Shown here: one piece after another, positions 1-12,200 of the stretch
How the letters are laid out: each line of letters begins with the position of its first letter
Position numbering within the stretch: position 1 is the stretch's first letter
NCBI GenBank assembly: GCA_036924085.1
Contig: JAVGWX010000013.1
Coordinates: 60,790,390-60,854,389 of the forward strand
Source: Ariolimax columbianus
Taxonomy: Eukaryota; Mollusca; Gastropoda; Stylommatophora; Arionidae
Length of the DNA: 64,000 nt
Direction: 5' to 3'
The notes under the pieces: model-generated
Told to the model about the DNA's origin: nothing
Database searches by the model: none
Seen by the model: the letters and a program-made list of their open reading frames with translations, nothing else
Position numbers and translations under genes: made by a program

Positions 1-46
1 CCTTCTATGCTGCTGGTCTCATCTCTAAATTTGACATTCGCCTGTG

Positions 47-212
47 AATTGTAAATAAGAGATAACGAAATTGGAGAAAATTCAAATTGTAAATGAGAGA
101 TAACGAAATTGGAGAAAATTATAATTGTAAATGAGAGAATGAAATTGGAGATAATTCAAATTGTAAATGAGAGATAACGAAATTGGAGATAATTCAAATT
201 GTAAATACAGCC
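47..212. repeat. minisatellite, 38 bp unit, about 4.5 copies
   Basis: The phrase AATTGTAAATGAGAGATAAC recurs at roughly 38 bp spacing (starts near 47, 85, 123, 159 and 197), with one 2 bp shorter unit. AT-rich, no coding capacity. It lies in the intron downstream of exon S. Confidence 0.85.
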
Positions 213-251
213 AAGAGAGATAAACTGCTACACTAATATAAAAAAACATAG

Positions 252-328
252 GTCTCACTTAGATTCGAACCCATGTCTCCAGACTAAGAAACCATTACCC
301 TAACTGCTCAACCACCGCATTCTCACAG
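252..328 (-). mobile_element. tRNA-like SINE head remnant
   Basis: On the minus strand a B-box-like GGGTTCGAATCT and an A-box-like GGTGGTTGAGCAGTTAGGG are spaced as in a tRNA-derived SINE head. No cloverleaf can be drawn convincingly and no matching body was recognised, so it is a remnant and not a tRNA gene. Confidence 0.5.
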
Positions 329-560
329 CCAATATTCACAAATATTTAAAAGAAATATACTGTCACTAATTGGAGCTTTGTTATTTAGGTCATTCTTGAA
401 TTATGATCTTATTAGAGCACAGGTCCTAGATCATAGTTGGCCTTCATGAAGGAATTCTGTGTCAAAGAATGTCAGTGCTTTTGAGGATGTGGTATCTGTA
501 GCACTTTGTTGCCTATGATGACCTTTCCAGCTTAACACACAATCATCTTCTAAAGGAGTC
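329..560. other. intronic sequence, unassigned
   Basis: No ORF, repeat unit or RNA signature recognised on either strand. Confidence 0.4.
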
Positions 561-850
561 CTAAATATTTCCATGAGAGGCCACATTCATAATGCTGACA
601 CCCACCAACAAACAGAGTTCTGGGATGTTGTTGAAAATACAGATAGTTCACATGGCTGGCGATAGATGAACGAGAAGGGTGTCTTTCTGGTGGACATTCA
701 ACTACAACCAAACGCACGTTCACCTGCCAATGATATGGAAGGATGATCTATATCAACCCTTGGGCCATCATGGTACTCCAGTGCGAAGTACAGATACAAA
801 TTCAAACAGCCACCTTGCCTAATTAAAAACCAGGATTCAACTAAGTATTT
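561..850 (+). mobile_element. non-LTR retrotransposon 3' coding fragment
   Basis: Broken frames resemble the C-terminal tail seen again at 57540-57850 and 36220-36480: 'QIVHMAGDR' then a WPF/WTFNYN-like block and 'LGHHGTPVRSTDTN'. Shared order and spacing with those copies identify a dispersed LINE family. All copies here are heavily decayed. Confidence 0.6.
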
Positions 851-949
851 AAGAACATTCCGCAGACATCTCATTTAAAACGTATAAATTTGTACTCCTT
901 CAAGCTAAAGGTCAGTCTCACGGCAACAATTGCTGTTGGGATGAAGATA

Positions 950-1110
950 ACTATTCATACGTAGCCTATGTGAAGTGTGGTGACCAGTTCCCTTCCTTGC
1001 TGTTTATACCTTCCCTAACTCATATGCCAGGTACCCATTTACAGCTGGGTCAACTGGAGGAGCGGTCATACCAGGAACGAACCACAGTCTGATTTATTTG
1101 TCCATTCATG
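950..1110 (-). mobile_element. SINE-C-like fragment
   Basis: Contains the complement of the SINE-C body phrase: 'AACTCATATGCCAGGTACCC' and 'ATTTACAGCTGGGTCAACTG' correspond to the segment found at 36840-36900, 34470-34510 and 20440-20470. Partial; no head or tail. Confidence 0.6.
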
Positions 1111-1268
1111 ATTTCAAACCCTGGCATGCTGTAATTCGAACCTTAATAAACCGGCTCACTGTCGACTAGGATACACTCTCAAACCTTGAATAAAGGCCTT
1201 GCAAGACAAGGTAGCCAAAATATGTTAATTATGATCATCATAACTGGAAATAGCAACTTTTTGTGTAC

Positions 1269-1441
1269 CTGCATTATATTAGAACACAAAAGAAAGGAGA
1301 AAATCAGTTCATGATGAGAGAAGAGCCCCACTGAGACAATCCTGTATATCGTGTATGTCAGTAGTTCAATCATCTTCTGCAGATGTTTCTTAAGATCATG
1401 TGTGCTCTCATCTTCCTTTGGTGTCGCTTCCTTCGTGGACC
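1269..1441 (-). CDS. DNAH14: DNAH14 exon S: AAA6
   Basis: 173 nt, residues 864-921. A charged linker ([19 protein letters not shown]) is followed by [20 protein letters not shown] and [14 protein letters not shown], the dynein AAA6 motif 'F---VY--V-RGLF--HKLIFSF-LC--IM'. Phase 0 end, donor GTACAC. The following exon should lie to the left of position 1. Confidence 0.95.
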
Positions 1442-4146
1442 CTGTTTGTTAAAGGCAAAATATAAAAAATAAGGAGTAACTTGAACAACAAAACTTGGCT
1501 TTTGTAACATATTTATCACCATTGAGTAGCGAGTGGCCTAGGGGTTATAATAGATCATACAGGTAAGGTGAGTGAGCAAGTTCAGGTAGAAGTGAAAAAG
1601 GCAAATACAATGTTAGGTATGATAAAAAGAAATATTAAACATAAGAGCAAGGAAGTGATCGTCAAACTGTATAAAGCATTAGTTAGACCTAGATTGAAGT
1701 ACTGCATACAGGTGTGGAGTCCTTATCATAGAGGAGATATAAACATGCTGGAAAGAATAAAAAATAAGAGCGACAAAGCTGATAGTGGGATTCCAGAATT
1801 ACAGTTATGAGGAAAGATTCAGAAAAACCGGCCTACAGTGTCTAGAAAAGAGAAGAATTCGAGGTGACTTAATACAGGTTTATAAGATGATCAGAGGAAC
1901 GGATAAATTAGACTAAAACAAGTTTTTCAAAATACAACCACCCACAAGAACAAGAGGGCATAGCTACAAATTAACTAATGAAAAGTTCAGATTAGATATT
2001 TCAAAATATTATTTTAGTCAGAGAATGGTGAATGCATTGCCACAGGAAGTAGTAGAGGCAGGGACAATAAATGCATTTAAGAATAAATTGCATGCGCATA
2101 ACTGCTAGAGCAAGGTAATGTAAATGAAACTGGTTGTGTACAGACTCTGCAGAATCTGGGGTAGTTGTCTCGCCGCCGCGATTCAATCTCAACCAGTGTT
2201 CGTAAAGCGATCTCAGTCCCGTCAGACAGAGCGATAGAGCGGGCTTGCCGAAAACGCTCGCCCGCCTTTCTCCGTATAGGTATCAGGATGCGGTTTGTTG
2301 TGTCGTCGCCTCCGCTGAGGTGCGCTGCTCTGGTCTGTATCGAGAGACTTCAGTGATTTTTCTAAGGCTTATAGCAGAGCTCGACAGTTCGTCTCGCTGG
2401 TGGTCAGACTCTCGCAAAGAGCTTGTGACCGGCAAATGGAAAGCAGGAATACAGCCTGAAGGCCCTGTCCCAGCCCGACCAACCCTCGGGAGAAGGGCAG
2501 GCCGGCAGGCGAAAATTGTCTCCAGTCCCAGTGAAATTCATCGTCGGGGCCGTTTCGATCCGTTCTGCACAGAGCGCTGCCATCCCTCCCCGAGCGAGCC
2601 CGGTCGGTCGGTCGTCTGGTGTGTGTAGAGGCCCCTGTCAGGCGGTCCTAGGTCGACGGACTGAGGCACGGGGGGAAAAACCGTCCGTCAGTTGGTCCCT
2701 GCGGCCGTCCCAGTGAGGCTTTTTACACAACCGTCCTCCGCCGACCGGTGTGTGTGCTTCGTACGTCTCCGACAGATATCTGGTTGATCCTGCCAGTAGT
2801 CATATGCTTGTCTCAAAGATTAAGCCATGCATATCTAAGTTCACACTGTCTCACGGTGAAACCGCGAATGGCTCATTAAATCAGTCGAGGTTCCTTAGAT
2901 GACACGATCCTACTTGGATAACTGTGGCAATTCTAGAGCTAATACATGCTTACCAAGCTCTGACCCTCGCGGAAAGAGCGCTTTTATTAGTTCAAAACCA
3001 ATCGTCGTTTCCCTTCGCGGGGTTGCGGCGTCCCCACTGGTGACTCTGGATAACTTTGTGCTGATCGCATGGCCTCATGTGCCGGCGACGTATCTTTCAA
3101 ATGTCTGCCCTATCAAATGTCGATGGTACGTGACATGCCTACCATGTTTGTAACGGGTAACGGGGAATCAGGGTTCGATTCCGGAGAGGGAGCATGAGAA
3201 ACGGCTACCACATCTAAGGAAGGCAGCAGGCGCGCAACTTACCCACTCCCGGCACGGGGAGGTAGTGACGAAAAATAACAATACGGGACTCTTTCGAGGC
3301 CCCGTAATTGGAATGAGTACACTTTAAACCCTTTAACGAGGATCTATTGGAGGGCAAGTCTGGTGCCAGCAGCCGCGGTCATTCCAGCTCCAATAGCGTA
3401 TATTAAAGTTGTTGCAGTTAAAAAGCTCGTAGTTGGATCTCAGGCGCAGGCGGGCGGTCCGGCTCGCACTGGTTCACTGCCCGTTGTCTCCTGCCCTACC
3501 GTCTGCCGGCTCTCTCCCCCTTCGCTGAGCGTCCTGGGTGGCCGGCGCGTTTACTTTGAAAAAATTAGAGTATTCAAAGCAGGCCTCGGCTGCTTGAATA
3601 ATGGTGCATGGAATAATGGAATAGGACCTCGGTTCTATTCTGTTGGTTTTCGGAACTGGAGGTAATGATGAACAGGGACAAACGGGGGCATTCGTATTGC
3701 GGCATTAGAGGTGAAATTCTTGGATCGCCGAAAGACGAGCTACTGCGAAAGCATTTGTCAATAATGTTTTCATTAATCAAGAACGAAAGTCAGAGGCGCG
3801 AAGACGATCAGATATCGTCGTAGTTCTGACCATAAACGATGCCGACTAGCGATCCGCAGGAGTTGCTTCGATGACTCTGCGGGCAGTTTCCGGGAAACCA
3901 AAGTGTTTAGGTTCCGGGGGAAGTAGGTTGCAAAGCTGAAACTTGAAGGAATTGACAGAAGGGCACCACCAGGAGTGGAGCCTGCGGCTTAATTTGACTC
4001 AACACGGCCAAACACTGAAATGATTGACATGCCGAGAGCACTTTCGTTGGGTCTAATATGGAACGGGTGCTGGAATTTAGACCCTCGAAAATCTGGGGCT
4101 ATCCTCTCGGTAGCTTGACTGTCTCGCATCAAGTGTTCGCTAAAGA

Positions 4147-4177
<31 letters not shown>

Positions 4178-7100
4178 TCTGCGGCTTAATTTGACTCAAC
4201 TCGCCAATACTGTAGAACGACTGACAAATCGAGAGCACTTTCGTTGGGTCTAATAGTGAACGTGTGCTGGTATTAGACTCACGGAAGACAAGTCAGCTCT
4301 TTAACCTTCTAATGAAAGAACGCTACGGAAATCATGTTTAACCCCGCAGAAACCGCAGATTTCAGATACCTGGTCATTGACAAACAAAAGCCCTCTATTA
4401 ATTCGTCTGGTCTAATAGTGAACGGGTGCTGGTAATAGACCATCGGAGGACAGGTCAGTTTTACCCTACTAATGACAGGGCGTTGCTACGGTAATTCTGC
4501 TCAATTCGAGAGAAGCCGCAGACATTTTGGTTCACGTACCAGGCTGATAAGCCAATGGCGCGAGGCTACCATGTGAGGGATTACGGCCGAACGCCTGTAA
4601 GCCGGAATCCCGCCCAAAATATCAGCACCACTGCAATGGGAGGCTTCGACATGGTCGGGACCTGGGGCTCGCGCCTCAGCCCTATCCGGTCGAGCCGCAG
4701 AAAGAGGTCTCTGCCGTCCGCCAGTCAAAGCGGGCGGATAGCTGCTTGATATTCACCCTATACGGCGATGGGGTGCGAAACCACCAACATAAGACTTAGT
4801 TCTTGGTCAGGGTGTCGAAAACAGTAGAGCAGCCACCTCACTGTGAACTGTCGAGACTCAACCAATGACCATGAGATTTGTCCGCACACTAGGCGAACAG
4901 CATCTCCGTGACATTACCAGGCTTGTCCCCTGGTTAAATGCACTTCTGCCTCGATCTGCAGAGTCTTCTAAACCAGTATAAAGACGTTAAGTTATGTTAA
5001 GACAAGTATATATCTGACAACAATCACAAGACAAGTATATATCTGACAACAATCACAAGACAAGTATATATCTGACAACAATCACAAGACAAGTATATAT
5101 CTGACAACAATCACAAGACAAGTATATATCTGACAACAATCACAAGACAAGTATTTATCTGCAAATCCTTGCTTGCAACTTGCTGCCTCAAAGTTTACTT
5201 ATGTTTCCTTCCTTTCAAAGTTCCTTAATTGAAACGGGACTTTACAACAGTGACATCTGGAGAATGTCATAAGTCAAAGACATTCACAACATCGATAGGC
5301 TGGTCATACCAAAAGAAGAAATGACTAGTGGTGGAGTTCCAGAAGTGATTTATAGTAAGTTAGTTATCGGTCCACTTGTACCCTGATCGGTGTTGTGGGG
5401 AGTCTTAGTTGCCTCCCCTGGGTCAGATGTGTTGCGTATGCCGTCACCCGTCACCGGAAAATCGCCTTTACATCGTATATCCACCTTCCCTTCAACTCGC
5501 CCTCTTGTTTGGAAGCCGGATCATTGCACATTGTAAGCTCACAGTGGAAGCTGATCAAGGGACATTCTCATTAACATAACTAAGCCAGCACACCTTCTGT
5601 CTGGACATGTATTCAGCACATTGGATGGTCCGACCCTTTCGCAAATATCCTCGTTCCTCAATCTGTCTTTCCTATATAGTATAGTAGCCCCTTTCAGTCA
5701 TGACTGACTATAAGATGATGTGACTTGGAGTGATAAACAAACAAAAAATATACTTAGCTTTTGTTTTCTTTCTCCCTGCGGAGTTGTCTTTTCACTTCTC
5801 TGTGCTGCAAAAGCTTCTCTTCACCAAGCATGAGATGGCTCTTCAGGGTACATCTCCACTTGGATCGGTCTGCAGCTTCATCCTCCCAGAATGTCAGACT
5901 CATGTCCATGGCCTTCATATCACACTTACACATATCTTTGAACCACAACTGTGGTCGGCTGACTGCTCTTTTGCCATTTGCCAACTGTTCATAGATGATA
6001 TCTTTGGGAATGCAACCAGCTTCAATGTGACAAACATGACCAAGTCATTGTAGTCTTTACTGTCTAAGGAGAGTGTTCATGCTTGGGAGACCGGTGCGAG
6101 AGTGTGACTCTGAATTTTTCACTTTATCTTTCCATGTAATTCCAAGAATGGATCACAGACGCTGTAGATGAAAGGTGTTAAGTCTGTACTCTTGTTTGGC
6201 ATAAGTTGTCCAAGTATCACTGCCATACAGAAGTCTGCTGACGACACATACATTGTACATCATGACCTTGGTTTTAATTGTAAGTTTCTGGTTTTTCGAA
6301 ACACATATTGTGAGGCTTTCCTATAGCACCCAAGCAAAAAAGAAAGGCCTCCCACCCGATGGCAGGACTCACTAGGCATGAACAACAATATTCATGACCT
6401 TATATCGAACATGCTGTTCGTCCACTTGTCAACTCATTTCCGCGACTGTATAGATTGGAAACCCCCTTGTTAAAGAACAAGCCAATTAAGATTAATATTA
6501 TACATACCTTCATCACGAACATCATTGTGCATCAGCTTGATATAATTAGCACCTGCAGGCCTCAAGACACCACTAGCATGACCTTTACCAGAAGACAGGG
6601 AGTCAATACCAGCACCGCTCTCACTGATACAGGTTGAGAAGATGGACTGGAACCATGTCAATGAGTACTGGTACATCACACCCAGATTTGCCAGTTCCGC
6701 AACCACAAAATAAATCACAGAACCTCGCGTCGCCACCTATATTTAAAGTGAAATTGATATGGAAATTTAAAGTGAAATTGATATGGAAATTTAAAGTGAA
6801 ATTGATATGGAAATTTAAAGTGAAATTGATATGGAAATTTAAAGTGAAATTGACATGGAAATTTAAAGTGAAATATATATGGAAATTTAAAGTGAAATTG
6901 ATTTGGAAATTTAAAGTGAAATTGATATGGAAATTTAAAGTGAAATTGATATGGAAATTTAAAGTGAAATTGATATGGAAATTTAAAGTGAAATTGATAT
7001 GGAAATTTAAACCTCATTTTTTTTTTGCAGTTTTCACTGGACAGATACATCTTCCCCCTCCCCTGTTGTTGCATCATATACGAGAATTATAACACAGAAA

Positions 7101-9235
7101 ATAGACATCACAACTACAATTCTACAAACATCATGATAAATGGCCTAAAACTTGACGAGGTTAACTTCTTTAAATATTTAGAGTCCTGCACATTCAGCAA
7201 CGGAAGATCTAATAAAGTAATTAAGGCAAGACTCGTGAGAACTGCAGCTGCCATGTCAAGACTGGATGTGATATGGAAAAGCAACATCAGCACCGCAGTG
7301 AAAGTCAAGTTATATAAATCATTAGTGATGTCTATTCTTGTGTACGGATGTGAGAGCTGGACATTAACTGCTGAAATGGAAAGAAGGATACAGGCTTTTG
7401 AATATAAATGCTACAGGCTAATTTTGCACATCTTTTATGAAGAACCGAAAACAAATGATTATGTGAGAGATAAAATAACTTCCCTGGCAGGTCAACATGA
7501 AATACTTTTGTCAGAAGTAAAACATCGAAAACTTATATGGTTTTGGCATGTAATGAGATATGACTCCATCTAACAAAATAATATTGCAGGAAACAGTTGA
7601 CGGTGGAAGAAACCAAGGAGGACAAATAAAGTTTGGGAGCGATAACATCAAAGAATGGAAAGGACATGATTTGTCCACAATCGTTCATAGGACTGAGGAA
7701 AGAGGACTAAGGTGGACTTTGTGGTTTGATGTTTCCACCATGGCACCCCTGTGACCTTAACGAGTTAAGGGATTATTGTTTATTGTTTTTAGAGTTTCCA
7801 AACTTAGCAGGCTTTTTGGCTTGTGTGAATAGTGGGGTGTGCAATAGATAACCAATGGCATATTATAATAATATCTGGAGGTTTTTCAACAACACAGGCT
7901 CAAAATAATAATACATTTTGGCTCCAGCGTTATGATTCCCGAAGTACGTTATTGATGTGGAAAGAATAGGACTACCACAATCTACTATGTGTGTGACAAA
8001 AGGTGACTAAAGAGAGTTGTGTGTGCGGCTGGCTGCCTCAGCATGTAAAACAAAGTGCTACAGAAAACATGACTACAAGAACATATGTTGGCATGATAAT
8101 GCTAACGTCATTTAAGTGATGTTCTGCTGGCTACACAAAAAATGATGCCTACTACCAGCTGAACAGAAGAGAGTAGGTCGTGGTCTTCAGACTCCGCACA
8201 GGCCACAACAGACTGTAAAGTAAAGTATCCCATAGCATTACTGCAGTAAGGGTGTGAGGTGTTAGCGATCTCGCATTTCAAAGGCTCGGCTATATGAGGG
8301 CGGTAGCCATCTCCTCTGCCTCGCCGCTTTTACTTCCCGGACTGAACCAGTACCCATTTAAGGCTGGGTCGACCCGGGAGCCATTGCGGTCTGAAAAAAA
8401 CATTACTGCCTCAACTGGGGAATGAACCCAGGACCACTCAGATGCGAAGCCAGTGCGCTAACCACTGCGCTACGCGGCTACACAACAGACTGAGGTACCA
8501 TCTATTCAATAAATTGAAGATAGGTGGTACTGACGAATGCACCTGTGGCACAGGGAAAATAACCACTGAACATCTGCTGCAAAATTGCCCGACATACGAG
8601 GACCAAAGAAAGCACATGTGGCCATCACCAGTGGCAACACTAGACAAGCTCTATGGCAGTGTTGACAGCCTCAGGATGACAGCTGCTTTCTTCAAACAAA
8701 TTCAAGTTGACGTCTGACAGCGTACGAAGAAAAAGAAGAAGAAGTGATGGTCGTCCATCACATGTGATGATGACCACTCTCTTTGTTCAGCCGTATGAAT
8801 AGTCTTTTCCCTTGCTGTGTCCACTGAAATGGGTGACATGCTTGGTGATTTTGATTACAGTGAGAAAGAAACTGCACCTTTTGTCAACCTCACTCTCTAA
8901 TCCTCAGTTACCTTTGGTCAGTGGCAAGATTTCATTGAGACGTGTTTCTGTGAACACAAGTGTAAGTCGTTGACTAGTGGCAAGATTTCATTGAGACGTG
9001 TTTCTGTGAACACAAGTGTAAGTCGTTGACTAGTGGCAAGATTTCATTGAGACGTGTTTCTGTGAACACAAGTGTAAGTCGTTGACTAGTGTGAATTCCA
9101 GGAAAATCCGTAGTCTGGCGACATCCATAATAAACTAAAACACCAGAGCAATGCAGACCCGCAGCCAGTACAGCGTCATCTTTGCTGCTCTACCCATTTA
9201 AGTATTACCCACATCACTGCACTCCAGGCAGGCCC

Positions 9236-9268
<33 letters not shown>

Positions 9269-12200
9269 AGATGTGTTCAAAAAGTATCCGACCTTAATTT
9301 TTTCTGTGGAACTGTTTTCAAGACCCTATTCTGCTTCCAAGTAATAGCCCTGGAAACAGGCTGCATCGATGCAGCCTGGTTGAGAGAATAGGGATTTTCT
9401 TCTTCTTCAACGTTCGTCCAGAAAAGGATGTGGTAATGTGTCGCAGTTAACAGGGAGGCTGTGATATCTGTGCCTTTCAGCTCAACACATCTGATTTCAG
9501 TATTGCATTTTTGTGACCAGGATTGTTTTCCCTCTTTGATTCCTAATCTCTTAGCCAGTTTGCATGGTTGAAGTCTGTCTTCAGAGCAGCCATTGGATCT
9601 CTTAGCCAGTTTGCATGGTTGAAGTCTGTCTTCAGAGCAGCCATTGGATCTCTTAGCCAGTTTGCATGGTTGAAGTCTGTCTTCAGAGCAGCCATTGGAT
9701 CTCTTAGCCAGTTTGCATGGTTGAAGTCTGTCTTCAGAGCAGCCAGTGGATCTCTTAGCCAGTTTGCATGGTTGAAGTCTGTCTTCAGAGCAGCCAGTGG
9801 ATCTCTTAGCCAGTTTGCATGGTTGAAGTCTGTCTTCAGAGCAGCCAGTGGATCTCTTAGCCAGTTTGCATGGTTGAAGTCTGTCTTCAGAGCAGCCATT
9901 GTTAGTGGAATAGGGTCTTGCTCAGTTATGGGTGACTGACTAACGCTAGCAGCCAACTGTGAGTTGATGGCTGCTGTCAGCTCCTTCACTGCTGCTTCTT
10001 TGACCACAAACACAAAAAATAGTAACACTGTAACCTGCCACAGTTGTAAGAGGCGACTAATAGAGTTGGGTATACTGTAGAATCTACATGCCACAAAAAC
10101 GTCAACAAAAGTGGAGATGTCAACTTCAAGTAAAAAGATATATCAACTATCCAAAACAGGAAAATGTTCTTTATCAAGAGTGCAGAGAAAGCCAAATTAA
10201 ATCTGAGAGGCAAAAATTCATAAATAAATGTGGAAGACGTGGATAAAGCTTAAACGGATGACCCAGAAATGGAGATGTTGGCACGTTTAAGTTGAAACAT
10301 GTTGCACATGGAGTTAAAAGATTTCCTTTCATTGATAAGGAACTTGAAAAGGATGTTACCGGCAAATATCGCTTCCTTGCTAGATTGAGGTTTTTTTCTG
10401 TTTCCTCTGACTCTGCTACTCTCTTGTGAATCTCCTGAGACATGGTTTTGCTTCGCTGGAGTGTCTCAACCAGGTCCTGGTCGTCAAGAAGATGTCCTGA
10501 AAGTTACACCAAAAATATTTTTAATGTCATGATAGCATGTGCAACAGAATTATACTATTAGTTCTCGTTTATCCAAAGTTTGTGGGGGTGATTTGACTGG
10601 CTGATTGAATAACGTGATTCTCGCTTACAGAGATGTCCAGGGTGAGAAGTCAAAGGTTCAAATCCAGGACAAACCCTAATATTTTTCTATTCGCGTTTAA
10701 AAAAAAATCTGATCATTACATTCCATTCTATTATGGTGACAATAAATAAATAGTTAAGAGAATGAAAAACAGCTGCGGTTTGTTTATTTTCCGCAACACC
10801 ACAGAGTCATCTGCAATTGATTTATTTTCTGACTGTAATGTAATAGCTGTCCATCGTTGTCGATGAGGACCACCGACATCATCCTTGTCACAGATTTCCC
10901 TGTTGGGTGTGGGTGCGCATGTGGCTGAACAGGCCAATGCGGGCACAAAAACATCTGCTACATATTGGGCACACAAGGTTTGTAGAAGGTGATGAAGTTC
11001 CCGCTATTCGGGATTTCCGGGTCTCGCGTGACATTCCCAGGTGTCGATGTCTATCTGGCAACTTTTAAGTGAGTCCTTCAGACCGTCTTTAAAACGTTTC
11101 TTTGGGCGCCCTCTCTTGCGCCATCCCTCTCTCAGCTCGCCGTAGAGAAGCTTCTTTGGGAGTCGCTCGTCTGACATACAGATGAGGTGCCCGGCTCATC
11201 CTAGTCATGCTTTTTCTAGCAGTGCATGGATGCTGGGCATGTTAGCCCTCAAGAGAACTTCGATGTCAGTGACACGATCTTGCCATCAGATGTGGAATAT
11301 TCGCCTTAGGCAACCTGTGTGGAAGTGGTTTAATCTCCTTGCATGTCCAGAGTATACAATCCAGCTTTCACAAGCGTATAGTAGGGTTGGAATGATGGTT
11401 GCACGGTAGACTTTGAGTTTGGTCTTGACGCTGATGCCACGACATGCCCAGACCATCGAGCGCATTCTACCAAAGGCTGTGCTGGCCTTTGCTATTCTGC
11501 TTGCCACCTCATCGTCTAGACTGACAGATCTCGACAGCGTGCTGCCCAGATATGTGAATTTGTCTACGACATTCAGCGTCTGCCCGCTGACTGTAGTCTC
11601 TGGTTTTGTGTACGGCATGCCTGGTGCTGCTTGGTACATGACCTCTGTTTTTTTGGCATTTATGGTCAGGCCAAAATTTTCTCATGCGGCAGAGAACCGG
11701 TCCATGTTCAGTTCTGAGTTGCTCATTAGAGCGCAGTCGTCAGCAAATACAAGTTCCCTGATTATGTTGCCAGCCACTTTGGCTTTGGCCGTCATTCTTC
11801 TGGGATTGAGTAACTTGCCATCTGTGCGGTACTTTATGGGTATTCCAAGCTCCAGTGATCTGAAGGCGTCGGCCATTGTGGACGTGAACATCATGCTGAA
11901 CAAAGTCGGGGCGAGTACACATCCTTGTTTTACTCCGTTTGATACTAGAAACTTTTAGAGATTGCACCGCTGTCCAGTACACGAGCACACATGCCTTCGT
12001 GTAACTGTTTCACCATGGTTATGAACTTGTTGGGGCAGCCAAACTTGGACATTATCATCCACAGCCCTCCTCTGTTTACTGTATCAAATGCCTTTGTCAA
12101 ATCAATAAATGTGGTGTACAAGGCCTGATTTTGTTCCTGACACTCCTCTTGTACTTGGCGAGCGGCAAAAATCATGTCCATTGTTCCTCTTCCAGCTCTG

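Noticed and set aside
1..1268. Next downstream AAA6 exon
   Set aside because: No minus-strand continuation after NIMQ with a fitting acceptor was visible; probably before position 1.
2245..2628. 127-codon ORF and the other ORFs at 2165-4749
   Set aside because: They lie in ETS, 18S and 28S-like sequence; GC-rich chance ORFs.
2777..4882. Functional rRNA gene
   Set aside because: The 18S 3' third, 5.8S and most of 28S are missing and fragments are duplicated; it is a pseudogene even though the 5' part is well conserved.
6634..7092. 152-codon ORF with repeated FKVKLIWK
   Set aside because: 24 bp minisatellite in an intron; the same DNA is open on the other strand.
11413..11958. 181-codon plus-strand ORF
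   Set aside because: Antisense to the LINE RT/post-RT coding region at 10740-13860.
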